Assembly: GCA_902763885.1 (NCBI GenBank) | Contig: CACWTU010000006.1 | Coordinates: 124,001 to 188,000, forward strand | Length of the DNA stretch: 64,000 bases | From: an uncultured Bacteroidales bacterium | Lineage (GTDB): Bacteria; Bacteroidota; Bacteroidia; Bacteroidales; Bacteroidaceae | Direction of reading: 5' to 3' | Shown here: positions 27,193-37,359 of the stretch, piece after piece | Layout of the letters: each line of letters opens with the position of its first letter | Numbering within the stretch: the stretch's first letter is position 1 | Made by a program: the position numbers and the translations under genes | The notes under the pieces: model-generated | Database searches by the model: none | The model's input: only the letters and a program-made list of their open reading frames with translations | Told to the model about the DNA's origin: nothing

Positions 27193-29310
27193 ATGCAAAT
27201 ACATTTCCAGATAGAATACCTTACAAAATGGGGTGAGAACCTGTTCCTATGCCTTAACATGCCTGACGGAACCCAGCTGTGCATTGACATGTACAACAAC
27301 GGTCAAGGTACCTGGTTTGCCGATTATGACTTCAATGATGATGAGATGGCCGCAGGTGATATCACCTATTGCTACATGGTCCAGTTTGACGGTAATGTAA
27401 CACGCCGTGAAGAGGGATCGCTCCACTCCATACCTTACACCCGTGCCAAACGTCTGGTCTTGTCAGACCGATGGAAAGACGTAGGCAGTGAAAGCATTGA
27501 GCAGCGTACCATAGCACTCCCTTACGTACATCATAACAACCGTCCGCGCTGGAAAGGCGCCGGAACCGCCATACCCGTATTCTCACTCCGCAGCGAGAGG
27601 GATTTCGGCATAGGCCAGTTCACTGACCTCAAGCAGCTTGTAGATTGGGCCGCCGCCACCGGACAAAGCGTAATACAGACGCTGCCCGTCAATGACACCA
27701 CCATGACCGGAACGTGGCGTGACTCATACCCCTACAGCGCCAACTCATCATTCGCACTCAATCCCATATACATAGACCTGGAGCTTGTAGGCAGCATTGA
27801 TGACAAGGAGTTCCTTAAGCGGGCAGAAAAACAGCGCAAGGAGCTCAACGCACTCCCGGCCATTGACTACGAGCGTGTGTTCAGGCTCAAGAGCGAGTAC
27901 CTGGACCGCCTGTATGCACAGTACGGTGACCAGTGCTGCAGAAGCCGCGAGTATCAGAAGTTCTTTAACGCAAACCGCAACTGGCTTGAGCCTTACGCCC
28001 TGTACTGCTACCTGCGTGACAAATACGGCACGGCTGATTTCCACCAGTGGAAAGAATCAAGCTACACCCCCACACTGCTCAACCGCTTCTGCACTCCCGG
28101 CAATCCACGCTACCGCGAGATTCGCAAGCACTATTTCATACAATACCATCTTGACCGTCAGCTCACAGATGTAAAGCAATATGCCAACCGCAAAGGCATC
28201 CTGCTCAAGGGTGACATACCCATAGGCGTAAACCGCCACAGTGCCGATGTATGGATACACCCTGAGCTGTTCCATACAGACTGCCAGGCCGGTGCTCCGC
28301 CCGATGCCTTTGCCACCGACGGCCAGAAATGGGGAATGCCCACATACAACTGGGAGAATATGGCCCGTGACGGATACACCTGGTTCGTAGCCCGTTTCCG
28401 CAAGATGGCTGATTACTTTGACGCCTACCGCATAGACCACCTGTTAGGATTCTTCCGCATCTGGGAGGTGCCCCTTGAATACGGCAGCGGTCTTATGGGC
28501 AGGTTCAACCCCGCCCTCACCTACACCCCGCAGGAGCTCTGGGACCGTGGGTTCCCCTTCAACCCCGCGCTGCATTCCCAAGCCCCCGCAGGCTCAACGG
28601 AGACTAACGTGCTCTTTCTTGAGGACACACACCGTCCCGGCACCTACCATCCACGCATCAACGGCTTTGATACCGATATGTTCAAGCAGCTGCCGGAAGA
28701 TGAGCAGAACGCCTTCCGCAGCATCCATGATGACTTCTACTACAGCCGCAACAATGACTTCTGGAGCGACGTGGCCATGTCCAAGCTGCCAGCCCTCATT
28801 GAAGCCACTGATATGATAGTGTGCGGTGAGGACCTGGGCATGATACCGGCCTGCGTACCAGAGGTCATGGACCGCTTGCGCATACTGGCCCTTGAGGTCC
28901 AGCGCATGCCCAAGAACATGGGTGTGAGCGTATCGGACCCATCCACCTACCCCTACATGTCAGTATGCACCACATCCACGCATGATATGAGCGTGCTGCG
29001 CACCTGGATAGAGGATGAGATGGAACCCAACCACGTGATAGCCGTAAAGAAAGCCACCACCGCAGCCTGCACCAGCGTCATCTCAGCACACCTGGCCTCA
29101 CCATCCATGCTGGCCATCTTCCCGCTGCAGGACTGGCTCTCCATGAACAGCTCACTTAGAGCCAAGAACCCCGCAGCAGAACGCATCAACGTACCGGCAG
29201 ACCCAAACAACTACTGGCGCTACCGCATGCACCTGACGCTTGAGAAACTCTGCTCAGCCCGCAAGTTCAACGAGGAAATCCGCCAGATGCTCTACCTCTC
29301 CGGCCGCTGA
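27193..29310 (+). CDS. malQ: 4-alpha-glucanotransferase with N-terminal CBM20
   Basis: 705 residues. A starch-binding CBM20 domain (about 1-105) precedes a GH77 catalytic barrel. The nucleophile Asp 415 is in YRIDHLLGF, the acid/base Glu in VCGEDLG, and the third carboxylate in STHDMSVLRTW. It moves maltosyl units between glucans in maltodextrin use. Many Bacteroidales homologues carry two CBM20 modules and reach ~890 residues, so this is a short form. The stop codon abuts a palindromic repeat. Confidence 0.93.
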   Translation: MQIHFQIEYLTKWGENLFLCLNMPDGTQLCIDMYNNGQGTWFADYDFNDDEMAAGDITYCYMVQFDGNVTRREEGSLHSIPYTRAKRLVLSDRWKDVGSESIEQRTIALPYVHHNNRPRWKGAGTAIPVFSLRSERDFGIGQFTDLKQLVDWAAATGQSVIQTLPVNDTTMTGTWRDSYPYSANSSFALNPIYIDLELVGSIDDKEFLKRAEKQRKELNALPAIDYERVFRLKSEYLDRLYAQYGDQCCRSREYQKFFNANRNWLEPYALYCYLRDKYGTADFHQWKESSYTPTLLNRFCTPGNPRYREIRKHYFIQYHLDRQLTDVKQYANRKGILLKGDIPIGVNRHSADVWIHPELFHTDCQAGAPPDAFATDGQKWGMPTYNWENMARDGYTWFVARFRKMADYFDAYRIDHLLGFFRIWEVPLEYGSGLMGRFNPALTYTPQELWDRGFPFNPALHSQAPAGSTETNVLFLEDTHRPGTYHPRINGFDTDMFKQLPEDEQNAFRSIHDDFYYSRNNDFWSDVAMSKLPALIEATDMIVCGEDLGMIPACVPEVMDRLRILALEVQRMPKNMGVSVSDPSTYPYMSVCTTSTHDMSVLRTWIEDEMEPNHVIAVKKATTAACTSVISAHLASPSMLAIFPLQDWLSMNSSLRAKNPAAERINVPADPNNYWRYRMHLTLEKLCSARKFNEEIRQMLYLSGR

Positions 29311-29437
29311 GGGGCACAAAGGGGACGGTTCTTTTTGTGCCCCTAAGCTGAAATGTTAGTTTTGGGAGCGTCGTCTCCCCAAACTGATAGTTCTGCGTTC
29401 ACAGGGGCACAAAAAGAACCGTCCCCTTTGTGCCCCT
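29311..29437. repeat. composite palindromic repeat, GGGGCACAAA type (family A)
   Basis: A 34 bp palindromic unit (29311-29344, core AAAGGGGACGGTTC) recurs as its exact reverse complement at 29404-29437. The ~60 bp between holds another hairpin (GTTTTGGGAG/CTCCCCAAAC). It fills most of the malQ-ffh gap. Confidence 0.9.
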
Positions 29438-29457
29438 GCTAATTGCCATCTTTTTTA

Positions 29458-29465
29458 TATCTTTG
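29458..29465 (+). promoter_or_regulatory. -7 element upstream of ffh
   Basis: TATCTTTG matches TAnnTTTG, 21 bp before the ATG at 29487. Confidence 0.45.
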
Positions 29466-29486
29466 CACTCTCAAAAATAAAAGTCC

Positions 29487-30815
29487 ATGTTTGAAAATCT
29501 CTCTGAAAGACTTGAAAGGTCTCTTAAGATACTTAAAGGTGAAGGAAAAATCACCGAGGTAAACGTTGCCGAAACCCTTAAAGACGTGCGCAAGGCGCTG
29601 CTTGATGCCGATGTCAACTATAAGGTAGCCAAGCAGTTCACGGATACCGTTAAGGAGAAGGCCTTAGGCATGAACGTGCTCACATCGGTCCGTCCCGGAC
29701 AACTGATGGTGAAGGTGGTTCATGATGAGTTGGCTACGCTCATGGGCGGCCAGGCTGTTGACATTGACATAAAGGGACACCCCGCAGTCATTCTGATGGC
29801 CGGTCTGCAAGGTTCAGGTAAGACTACTTTCAGCGCCAAGCTGGCTAACCTGCTCAAGACCAAGCGCGCCAAGAAGCCTCTGCTGGCAGCCTGTGATGTT
29901 TACCGTCCTGCAGCCATTGACCAGCTCAAGGTACTGGGTGAACAGATTGGCGTTACGGTATATACTGAGGAGGGTAACAACAAGCCCGTAGAGATAGCTC
30001 AGAACGCCATAAAGGAGGCCCGCGCCAAGGGCTTTGATGTGGTTATCATAGATACCGCCGGCCGTCTGGCCATTGATGAGATGATGATGCAGGAGATAAC
30101 CGCCATCAAGGAGGCTGTAACCCCCAATGAAATTCTCTTTGTGGTTGACGCCATGACCGGTCAGGATGCCGTGAACACCGCACGTGAGTTTAACGAGCGT
30201 CTGGATTTCAGCGGCGTGATACTGACCAAACTGGATGGTGATACCCGCGGTGGTGCCGCCCTCTCCATACGTACCGTAGTTGACAAGCCTATCAAGTTTG
30301 TGGGTATGGGTGAGAAGATGGATGCCTTTGATGTATTCCATCCCGACCGTATGGCCGACCGCATACTGGGCATGGGTGATATCGTATCATTCGTGGAGCG
30401 TGCCCAGGAGCAGTTTGATGCCGAGCAGGCCAAACGCCTCCAGAAGAAGATGGGCAAGGGTAAGTTTGACTACAATGACTTCCTGGAGCAGATAGGCCAG
30501 ATAAAGAAGATGGGTAACGTGAAGGACCTGATGGGTATGATTCCCGGCGTGGGCAAGGCCATAAAGGACATAGATATCAAAGACGATGCTTTCAAAGGCA
30601 TTGAGGCCATGATTCACTCCATGACTCCTAAGGAGCGCGCCAACCCTGAGCTTCTTGACAAGAGCCAGTCACGCCGCGAGCGTATTGCTAAGGGTAGCGG
30701 CCAGCCCGTACAGGAGGTGAGCCGTATGATCAAGCAGTTTGAGCAGACCCGCAAGATGATGAAGAACGTGGCCGGCGCCAAGCTGCCCAACTTAGGTTCA
30801 TTAATGAGAAGATAA
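29487..30815 (+). CDS. ffh: signal recognition particle protein
   Basis: 442 residues. N domain 1-95, GTPase with GLQGSGKTT at 106-114, DTAGR and TKLDGD, then the Met-rich M domain (about 300-442: [17 protein letters not shown]) that binds 4.5S RNA and signal peptides. It targets nascent membrane proteins to FtsY/SecYEG. folD follows after 14 bp. Confidence 0.97.
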   Translation: MFENLSERLERSLKILKGEGKITEVNVAETLKDVRKALLDADVNYKVAKQFTDTVKEKALGMNVLTSVRPGQLMVKVVHDELATLMGGQAVDIDIKGHPAVILMAGLQGSGKTTFSAKLANLLKTKRAKKPLLAACDVYRPAAIDQLKVLGEQIGVTVYTEEGNNKPVEIAQNAIKEARAKGFDVVIIDTAGRLAIDEMMMQEITAIKEAVTPNEILFVVDAMTGQDAVNTAREFNERLDFSGVILTKLDGDTRGGAALSIRTVVDKPIKFVGMGEKMDAFDVFHPDRMADRILGMGDIVSFVERAQEQFDAEQAKRLQKKMGKGKFDYNDFLEQIGQIKKMGNVKDLMGMIPGVGKAIKDIDIKDDAFKGIEAMIHSMTPKERANPELLDKSQSRRERIAKGSGQPVQEVSRMIKQFEQTRKMMKNVAGAKLPNLGSLMRR

Positions 30816-30829
30816 AATACATTCAACAT

Positions 30830-31711
30830 ATGCAGTTAATAGACGGAAAGGCAGTAGCCGAACAGGTAAAACAGGAGATTGCAGCCCAGGTGGCCGCAAT
30901 GGTTGAAAGAGGTGAGAAACGCCCCCATCTGGCCGCCATTCTGGTAGGTCATGACGGTGGTTCTGAGACATACGTGGCAGCCAAGGTTAAGGCTTGTGAG
31001 GTATGCGGATTCAAGTCAACTCTTATCCGTTTTGAAAGTGACATTACAGAGGATATCCTATTGGCTAAAGTGGCAGAACTCAACAATGACCCTGATGTGG
31101 ACGGATTCATTGTCCAGCTCCCCCTGCCCAGGCACATCAATGAGCAGCATGTGATTGAGGCCATTGATTACCGCAAGGATGTAGATGGTTTCCATCCCAT
31201 CAACGTGGGACGCATGAGCATAGGTCTGCCCTGCTTCATATCGGCCACACCTAACGGTATAATGGAGCTGCTCAAGCGCTACAACATAGAGACCCGCGGC
31301 AAGAAAGCCGTAGTACTGGGCCGCAGCAACATAGTAGGCAAGCCCATGGCAACCCTGCTCATGCAGAAATCCAATCCGGGTGACTGCACCGTGACCGTCT
31401 GCCACAGCCACACCGCCAACATCAAGGAGGAGTGCCTCCAGGCCGATATCATAGTAGCCGCTCTGGGACAGCCCGGATTCGTAAAGGCTGATATGGTTAA
31501 GGAGGGCGCCGTAATCATAGACGTAGGCACTACCCGCGTGCCCGATGCCACCAAGAAGAGCGGATTCCGCTTGAGCGGTGACGTTCAGTTTGACGAGGTT
31601 GCTCCCAAGTGCAGCTTCATCACCCCTGTTCCCGGCGGCGTTGGCCCCATGACCATCTGCTCGCTTATGAAGAACACCCTCCTGGCTGGTCAGAAGAGCA
31701 TCTACAAGTAA
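30830..31711 (+). CDS. folD: bifunctional methylenetetrahydrofolate dehydrogenase/cyclohydrolase
   Basis: 293 residues. [14 protein letters not shown] with catalytic Lys, the VQLPLPRHI stretch, and [14 protein letters not shown] binding NADP are all FolD motifs; [11 protein letters not shown] ends the domain. It interconverts one-carbon units on tetrahydrofolate. Closely spaced with ffh and the CapA-like gene. Confidence 0.97.
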   Translation: MQLIDGKAVAEQVKQEIAAQVAAMVERGEKRPHLAAILVGHDGGSETYVAAKVKACEVCGFKSTLIRFESDITEDILLAKVAELNNDPDVDGFIVQLPLPRHINEQHVIEAIDYRKDVDGFHPINVGRMSIGLPCFISATPNGIMELLKRYNIETRGKKAVVLGRSNIVGKPMATLLMQKSNPGDCTVTVCHSHTANIKEECLQADIIVAALGQPGFVKADMVKEGAVIIDVGTTRVPDATKKSGFRLSGDVQFDEVAPKCSFITPVPGGVGPMTICSLMKNTLLAGQKSIYK

Positions 31712-31714
31712 AAC

Positions 31715-32692
31715 GTGACCAGGTCTGCCATATTCATCGGGATATGGCTGGTATGCACGCTCGGCGCATCGGCCCAAACCCTTGACAGTATCTCCCTATA
31801 CTTTGCCGGAGATATGATGCAGCATAAGGCCCAGCTCCAAGCCGCTCGCCAAAAAGACGGCACATATGACTATACCGGCTGTTTCACTCAGGTAACCCCT
31901 GAGATTGAGGCAGCCGATATTGCTGTCTGCAACTTTGAGACCACGCTGGGCGGTGCCCCCTACACCGGCTATCCGCAGTTCTGCTCGCCAGATGCTTACG
32001 CCCTGGCTGTACGCGATGCCGGCTTTGACATATTCCTGACAGCCAACAACCACTGCATGGACCGTCGTAACCACGGGCTTGTACGCACGCTTGATGTTCT
32101 GGACAGTCTGGGCATCAGCCATCTGGGCACATACCGTAACCAGGCTGAGCGTGATTCGCTCTATCCTTTTATAATAGAACACGGCACCATGCGGATAGCT
32201 TTGCTCAACTACACGTATGATACAAACGGAATTCCGGTTGAACCGCCCTGTATTGTGAATTACATTGACACCACACAGATTAAGGCCGATGTCATTCGCG
32301 CCCGACAGCTTAAGGCTGACTGCATCATTGCTTGCATGCACTGGGGCACTGAGTACAAGACTCAGCCGGACTGGAAGCAGAAAAAGCTTGAAGAGTGGCT
32401 CTACGGCATAGGTGTGCACCACATTATCGGAGGCCATCCCCATGTGGTACAGCCCGTGCGCACCCTGCCCCACGAGTATTACGCCGACCGCCATCTTACC
32501 GTATGGTCGCTTGGCAACTACATCTCCAACATGAGTGCGCCCCGCACCGATCACGGCCTGGCCGTAACGCTCCACCTCCTCAAAATAGGTGCCGTAACCA
32601 CACTCCGTTACTATGACCTCCACCCCAACCACACCGAACGTCCCAAAGGGGACAGTCCCTTCTGTGTCATTCCAGAAAAAATGGCACAATAG
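31715..32692 (+). CDS. CapA-family metallophosphatase-like secreted protein
   Basis: 325 residues from a GTG 3 bp after folD; residues 1-20 form a signal peptide (IFIGIWLVCTLGASA). LYFAGDMMQHKAQ, ANNHCMDR and IIGGHPHVVQPV are the CapA/PgsA (PGA_cap) metal-site motifs. Relatives take part in poly-gamma-glutamate capsule synthesis, but stand-alone CapA proteins often lack a known role. The last ~17 residues (RPKGDSPFCVIPEKMAQ) and the stop codon are encoded by a family A repeat, so the original C-terminus was probably replaced. Confidence 0.85.
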   Translation: MTRSAIFIGIWLVCTLGASAQTLDSISLYFAGDMMQHKAQLQAARQKDGTYDYTGCFTQVTPEIEAADIAVCNFETTLGGAPYTGYPQFCSPDAYALAVRDAGFDIFLTANNHCMDRRNHGLVRTLDVLDSLGISHLGTYRNQAERDSLYPFIIEHGTMRIALLNYTYDTNGIPVEPPCIVNYIDTTQIKADVIRARQLKADCIIACMHWGTEYKTQPDWKQKKLEEWLYGIGVHHIIGGHPHVVQPVRTLPHEYYADRHLTVWSLGNYISNMSAPRTDHGLAVTLHLLKIGAVTTLRYYDLHPNHTERPKGDSPFCVIPEKMAQ

Positions 32693-32717
32693 GGACTGTC
32701 CCCTTTGGGTCATTTTT
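32642..32717. repeat. composite palindromic repeat, GACCCAAA type, overlapping the CapA-like 3' end
   Basis: CCCAAAGGGGACAGTCCC (32642-32659) and GGGACTGTCCCCTTTGGG (32692-32709) are exact reverse complements joined by a linker. The left unit is read as protein by the CapA-like gene. A related half-element occurs at 42906. Confidence 0.9.
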
Positions 32718-32718
32718 C

Positions 32719-32726
32719 TATCTTTG
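32719..32726 (+). promoter_or_regulatory. -7 element upstream of the GH9 gene
   Basis: TATCTTTG immediately follows the repeat and is 23 bp before the GH9 ATG. Confidence 0.45.
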
Positions 32727-32749
32727 CCAAAAAATAAACCTTTTTACTG

Positions 32750-34840
32750 ATGAGAACGATACTGACCACTGTCTGCGCTATTCTGCTGAGCGTTTCAGCA
32801 AGCGCTAAACTTACGCTGCAGGAAATCCGCACTGCCTCAAACAATGTGATTGAGCTCTATTTCTTAAGTGATACCCTTGATGTTAATGAGGTAGATATAT
32901 CGGATGTATCACTGTGGAAAGTGAACGGTAGTGAGGTACTAGCCGTAAACCGCACCGCAGCGGCTGCCGATAAGTGCGATCATTTCATATATCTGACTGT
33001 GCCCACGCTCAAGAACGGGCAGAAATACAGCATTGATACTCCTTACGGTAAATACAATTTTAAGTTCTCTGACAAAGAGGTATTCTGTGAGGCCATAAAG
33101 ACCAACCAGGTGGCATATAGCGCTCTGTCTACCAAGCGTTTTGCAAACTTTGCAATTTATCTGGGTGACGGCGGCGTTAAGAAGATTGAAGGCGGTCTGC
33201 CCTCATATACGGTATATCAGTTCAAGAAAAACAAGATTGGCAAGAAGGTTTGCTCAGGCCAGCTTGTGGAGATTGGCGATGACCGTTCATCGGGCGACTA
33301 TGTTTATCGCATCGACCTGTCAAAGGTCCCTGAGGGCGGCCCATACAAGATTGTGGTTGATGGTTACGGCTCATCATATCCCTTTGGTGTAGGCGGACAG
33401 TTCTCACAGAAACTCTCATACGTGAGTTTCCGCTCACTGTTCAACCAGCGTTGCGGCATTCAGATCATTGAACCCTACTCTGATTTCAGCTACCGCACCA
33501 AGCGCTGCCATGAGACCATCTACCAGACCTACTACCGCATCAATGAGGCCAGTCTGGTTGTAAAGGGCGACGAGCCCACCATCCAAGCGTGGGGCGGTTA
33601 TCACGATGCTGGCGATGCCGACCGCCGCACCTATCACATGGACGTGCCCAGTACCCTGCTCACCACTTTTGAGGCATTCCCCGAGCTGTTTACTGATGAC
33701 CAGTTCAACATCCCTGACAAGTTTGATGAGCAGTTCAACATCCTGGGCAAGGGTAACGGCATACCCGATATACTGGACGAGGCTGAATGGGGCACCATGT
33801 TCTGGAAGTATTTCCAGGAGGAGGACGGCCAGATTCCTTGGGGCACTGAGACCAACGGATACTCACCGTTTACCACATATGACTTTGAGGACCATCTGTT
33901 TGGTTCCGAGACCCTTGATCCGCGCACTTCATCGTGGGCATCGGGCCTGTTCTATCATTTTGCCCGCATAATCAAGCCTTATGATGAGGGCAAGAGTAAG
34001 GAATATGCCCAGCGTGCTGAACTGGCATATAACGCATCGGTCCGCGTATATGCTGAGCGCAACCGCCAGATGCCGGCCACGTTCCAGATGTATTACAATG
34101 TAGAGAAGTATCTGATGACCGGCAATGCCGAGTGCCATGAGTACATCAAGGCACACGCGCAGGATGCACAGCAGATTGTTAGCACCTACAATCAGGGCTC
34201 AGAGATTTTTGCCGAGCGCGGTTGGCTTACCTCATATTTCTTCAGTTACAGTCTGGCACCTGCCAGCAAGACTGATCCCGCCACCGTGCAGGTATTCAAG
34301 GATGCACTTCAGGCCACAGTTGACAAGCAGATGGCTGCATTCACTGAGAACGCCTACCCCAACGGCACTCCCATGAACGTAAACTGGTGGGGCAGCAACG
34401 TGGCACAGGGACAATACACATTCCCCATTGTGCTAATGTGGAAACTCACCGGCCGCCAAGAGTACATTGATGTGGTGAGCCAGATGATGGACTACGCACT
34501 GGGCTTGAACCCGCTCGGCAAGTGCTACATGACCACTCTGGGATTCAACCGGGTACACTGGCCGCATGACCGCGAGAGCGCATACACAATTGAGAAGGGA
34601 TGGGGTCCGCGTCCGGGAATATTGGTATTCGGTGCAGGCAACTACGTGCGCAACTATCCCAGCTACCCGGCAATTGCCCGTAACACAACCCCACGTGAGC
34701 GTGCCTACATTGATATTCTTGACAACTATCAGAATAACGAATATACAATTTACCAGAGCCTCTGTTTCCCGTCGGTGGTCTATCCTATTCTGGCTGGGGG
34801 GTGCACTTGGGAGCCGGGCTCAAAAGACCCCTTTAAATAA
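32750..34840 (+). CDS. glycoside hydrolase family 9 protein with N-terminal Ig-like domain
   Basis: 696 residues. A signal peptide (about 1-19) and beta-sandwich/Ig-like N-terminal part (about 20-220) precede an (alpha/alpha)6 GH9 barrel. Catalytic residues are visible: Asp 286 and Asp 289 in GGYHDAGDADRR, and Glu 664 in NNEYTIYQS. The LGLNPLGKCYMTTLGFNRVH and WPHDR region is the GH9 signature. GH9 enzymes cleave beta-1,4-glucans. The protein is exported and probably degrades plant or dietary beta-glucan. No SusCD pair is adjacent. Confidence 0.9.
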   Translation: MRTILTTVCAILLSVSASAKLTLQEIRTASNNVIELYFLSDTLDVNEVDISDVSLWKVNGSEVLAVNRTAAAADKCDHFIYLTVPTLKNGQKYSIDTPYGKYNFKFSDKEVFCEAIKTNQVAYSALSTKRFANFAIYLGDGGVKKIEGGLPSYTVYQFKKNKIGKKVCSGQLVEIGDDRSSGDYVYRIDLSKVPEGGPYKIVVDGYGSSYPFGVGGQFSQKLSYVSFRSLFNQRCGIQIIEPYSDFSYRTKRCHETIYQTYYRINEASLVVKGDEPTIQAWGGYHDAGDADRRTYHMDVPSTLLTTFEAFPELFTDDQFNIPDKFDEQFNILGKGNGIPDILDEAEWGTMFWKYFQEEDGQIPWGTETNGYSPFTTYDFEDHLFGSETLDPRTSSWASGLFYHFARIIKPYDEGKSKEYAQRAELAYNASVRVYAERNRQMPATFQMYYNVEKYLMTGNAECHEYIKAHAQDAQQIVSTYNQGSEIFAERGWLTSYFFSYSLAPASKTDPATVQVFKDALQATVDKQMAAFTENAYPNGTPMNVNWWGSNVAQGQYTFPIVLMWKLTGRQEYIDVVSQMMDYALGLNPLGKCYMTTLGFNRVHWPHDRESAYTIEKGWGPRPGILVFGAGNYVRNYPSYPAIARNTTPRERAYIDILDNYQNNEYTIYQSLCFPSVVYPILAGGCTWEPGSKDPFK

Positions 34841-34847
34841 TTGATAA

Positions 34848-34934
34848 TTGACAATTTTTGGAGCAGTGAGAGGAGAGAAAGTTTACTTTCTATCCCGAAT
34901 CGCGACAAAAATCATGGAACGAAGTGACATAATT
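34848..34934. repeat. ~85 bp dispersed repeat, family B copy 1
   Basis: Outer arms ATTTTTG (34854-34860) and CAAAAAT (34906-34912), inner palindrome AGAAAGTTTACTTTCT, and a right tail ATCATGGAACGAAGTGACAT. The copies at 36306 and 36391 have ATTCTTG/CAAGAAT instead, a compensatory change. It ends just before the symporter start. Confidence 0.9.
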
Positions 34935-34939
34935 GAGAA

Positions 34940-36385
34940 TTGGAAAACGTAGTTTCGTATATTAATAAGATTATCTGGAATCCCGCGCTGGTAGTATTAC
35001 TGCTGGCAGCAGGACTCTATTTCTCCATCTGCACGAGCATGGTTCAAGTGCGCCGGTTGGGGCTTATGGTCCGTTCCCTTTTCGGAAAACGTAAGGGCGG
35101 CAACGGAATCTCATCATTCGAGGCCTTCTGCATAGCCCTTTCCGGCAGAGTGGGAACAGGTAACATAGTAGGCGTTGCAACAGCCATTGCGCTGGGAGGT
35201 CCCGGTGCTGTGTTCTGGATGTGGGTTGTGGCTTTCTTTGGCGCATCGACAGCATTCGTGGAGTCAACCCTGTCGCAGATGTACAAGTTCCATCACTCCA
35301 GCGGTTTCAGAGGCGGTCCTTTCAGTTTCATCGAGACCGGATTGGGTAAGCGTTGGCTGGGAACGGCATTCGCTGTCATAACCGTGATAGCCTGCGGATT
35401 CTGCCTGCCCATGGTTCAGTCAAACGGATTCTCCACCACCATGCAGAATGCCTTCCCCATTCCCACCTGGGTATCGGGAATAACGCTGACTGCATTTCTG
35501 GGCATTGTTGTAATGGGAGGAGTAAAACGAATTGCCAAGGTTGCATCAATCATTACCCCCTTCATGGCATTTGGTTATATAATCCTGTCTGTCATAGTTG
35601 TAGCCACTCATCTCCATGATATCCCATCCGTGTTTGCCAGCATATTCAAGGGAGCATTCGGATTTGACCCGGTGTGCGGCGGCATCATAGGCTCAACCAT
35701 ATCCATGGGAGTCAAACGCGGCATATTCTCAAACGAGGCCGGACAAGGTACCGGCGCAATAGTTTCGGCCGCTGCCGATGTCCATTATCCGGCCCAACAG
35801 GGTCTGGCGCAATCATTCTCAGTCTATGTAGATACCCTGTTTGTATGTACCTGCACTGCAATCATGATACTCACATCGGGCACATACAATATCATGGATC
35901 CCGATACGGGCGCCATGCTGGTAGAGAATGCGCCGGAACTGGGCATGAACTATGCAGGTTTTACCCAGGGTGCCGTTGACACCGTATTCCCGGGATTCGG
36001 AAGCAAGTTCATATCCATAGCCATGGCGTTCTTTTCATACAGCACCATCATGGCATACTACTTCTACTCCGAATCAAGCATAATGTATCTGTTCAGAGGC
36101 AAGAGTCCCAGGAAAGAGAAAATAACCATACTGATATTCCAGATAATCATACTGATAGCTGTCATGATAGGTGCCGTCCGCGAGGCTGACCTGGTATGGC
36201 AGATGGGTGACATAGGAGTAGGACTGATGGCATGGGGTACCGTACTGCCTATCCTGTTCCTATATCGGAAGGCTATCAAGGCTCTTAAGGAATACGAGGG
36301 AACAATTGAAAATTCTTGGAGCAGCGAGAGGAGAGAAAGTTTACTTTCTATCCCGAGTCGCGACAAGAATCATGGAACGAAGTAA
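34940..36385 (+). CDS. sodium:alanine/amino-acid symporter (AGCS family)
   Basis: 481 residues with about 10-11 helices. FEAFCIALSGRVGTGNIVGVATAIALGGPGA is the AGCS signature region (residues about 58-90). It imports alanine or glycine with Na+. No ATG lies in frame near the N-terminus; TTG at 34940 gives the expected N-terminal length (MENVVSYINKIIWNP). The final ~28 residues (IENSWSSERRESLLSIPSRD) and stop are read from a family B repeat, an abnormal tail not expected in the family. Confidence 0.9.
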   Translation: MENVVSYINKIIWNPALVVLLLAAGLYFSICTSMVQVRRLGLMVRSLFGKRKGGNGISSFEAFCIALSGRVGTGNIVGVATAIALGGPGAVFWMWVVAFFGASTAFVESTLSQMYKFHHSSGFRGGPFSFIETGLGKRWLGTAFAVITVIACGFCLPMVQSNGFSTTMQNAFPIPTWVSGITLTAFLGIVVMGGVKRIAKVASIITPFMAFGYIILSVIVVATHLHDIPSVFASIFKGAFGFDPVCGGIIGSTISMGVKRGIFSNEAGQGTGAIVSAAADVHYPAQQGLAQSFSVYVDTLFVCTCTAIMILTSGTYNIMDPDTGAMLVENAPELGMNYAGFTQGAVDTVFPGFGSKFISIAMAFFSYSTIMAYYFYSESSIMYLFRGKSPRKEKITILIFQIIILIAVMIGAVREADLVWQMGDIGVGLMAWGTVLPILFLYRKAIKALKEYEGTIENSWSSERRESLLSIPSRDKNHGTK

Positions 36386-36476
36386 CATAATTGAAAATTC
36401 TTGGAGCAGCGAGATGAGAGATAGTTTACTTTCTATCCCGAGTCGCGACAAGAATCATGGAACGAAGTGACATAAT
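36306..36476. repeat. two tandem family B repeats (copies 2 and 3)
   Basis: Copy 2 (36306-36390) lies inside the symporter 3' end and supplies its stop codon; copy 3 (36391-36476) follows directly. Arms are ATTCTTG/CAAGAAT. The two differ at a handful of positions. Copy 3 also offers a spurious ATG (36457) in frame with the channel gene. Confidence 0.92.
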
Positions 36477-36483
36477 TGAAAAT

Positions 36484-37350
36484 ATGAAAAAGCTGATAGA
36501 TATAATTAAGGATAAGGAGAGGCTTTACAGGATACTGTTTGAAGGAACAGATCCGCTTTCAAAGCCCGTTGACATAGTGATAATGGTTGCTATTGCTCTG
36601 TGTATTGTAATAGCATCTTTGGAGAGTGTCCTTAAGGTAGATGAGTTTTCATTCCAGACACTCATTCACATGGAACTGACCGGTGCCGGAATCCTTAAAG
36701 CTTCCATCATCGTCCTTGAATACGTACTGAGCATACTGTTTGCCATTGAATACGTGCTCAGAGTCTATTGCTCACGCGTAAAACGGGAGTATGTACTCAG
36801 TTTTTTCGGCATTATTGACTTTCTGGCCACGTGGCCCCAGTTGCTCAGTATCTTCTTCCCGCCACTCAGGTATCTGTCGCTGATGCGTACCTTCCGCCTG
36901 TTCCGCATATTCAGGGTGCTCAAACTGTTCGCATTCCTTAATGAGGGTTATCTGCTGCTTGAGAGTATCCGTAAGAGCCTCAACAAGATACTGGTCTATT
37001 TCATGTTCGTGGTAATGCTTGTGTGCATTCTGGGTACCGTAATGTACATAGTAGAAAGCGGAACTCCAGGTTCCGGATTCACCAATATCCCCACCAGCAT
37101 ATACTGGGCCATAGTGACGCTTACTACAGTTGGATACGGTGATATCACCCCTGTTACGGCATTCGGCAAGTTCCTTTCAGGAATAGTGATGATCTTAGGT
37201 TACACTATCATAGCCGTACCCACCGGTATCGTATCGGCCACAATGATTGACACCACCAAGAAGAAAGGAAAAGACGGCCGCTGTCCCCGTTGCAACGAAA
37301 AGACCGACCTCAACGCCAACTACTGCAAACACTGCGGCGAACGTCTGTAA
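36484..37350 (+). CDS. voltage-gated potassium channel with C-terminal zinc ribbon
   Basis: 288 residues from ATG 36484. Six helices: S4 is Arg-rich (RTFRLFRIFRVLKLF), the selectivity filter TVGYGD is at 215-220, and the C-terminus is a zinc ribbon (CPRCNEKTDLNANYCKHCG). It should conduct K+ across the inner membrane. An upstream in-frame ATG at 36457 comes from a family B repeat (MERSDIIEN) and is probably not original. A perfect 50 bp palindrome follows the stop. Confidence 0.9.
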   Translation: MKKLIDIIKDKERLYRILFEGTDPLSKPVDIVIMVAIALCIVIASLESVLKVDEFSFQTLIHMELTGAGILKASIIVLEYVLSILFAIEYVLRVYCSRVKREYVLSFFGIIDFLATWPQLLSIFFPPLRYLSLMRTFRLFRIFRVLKLFAFLNEGYLLLESIRKSLNKILVYFMFVVMLVCILGTVMYIVESGTPGSGFTNIPTSIYWAIVTLTTVGYGDITPVTAFGKFLSGIVMILGYTIIAVPTGIVSATMIDTTKKKGKDGRCPRCNEKTDLNANYCKHCGERL

Positions 37351-37359
37351 ACGTAAAGC

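Noticed and set aside
31058..31777. Long minus-strand frame opposite folD
   Set aside because: folD motifs are complete on the plus strand; antisense frame is a codon-bias shadow.
31796..32713. Long minus-strand frame of ~305 codons
   Set aside because: Lies opposite the CapA-like gene, which has clear catalytic motifs; the antisense frame has no family signal.
36306..36476. Two near-identical ~85 bp units resembling the start of a CRISPR array
   Set aside because: They are contiguous, have no variable spacers, and similar copies are dispersed elsewhere; no cas genes.
36457..36483. ATG 36457 as start of the K+ channel
   Set aside because: It belongs to a family B repeat; ATG 36484 begins the conserved protein. 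Use of both cannot be excluded.
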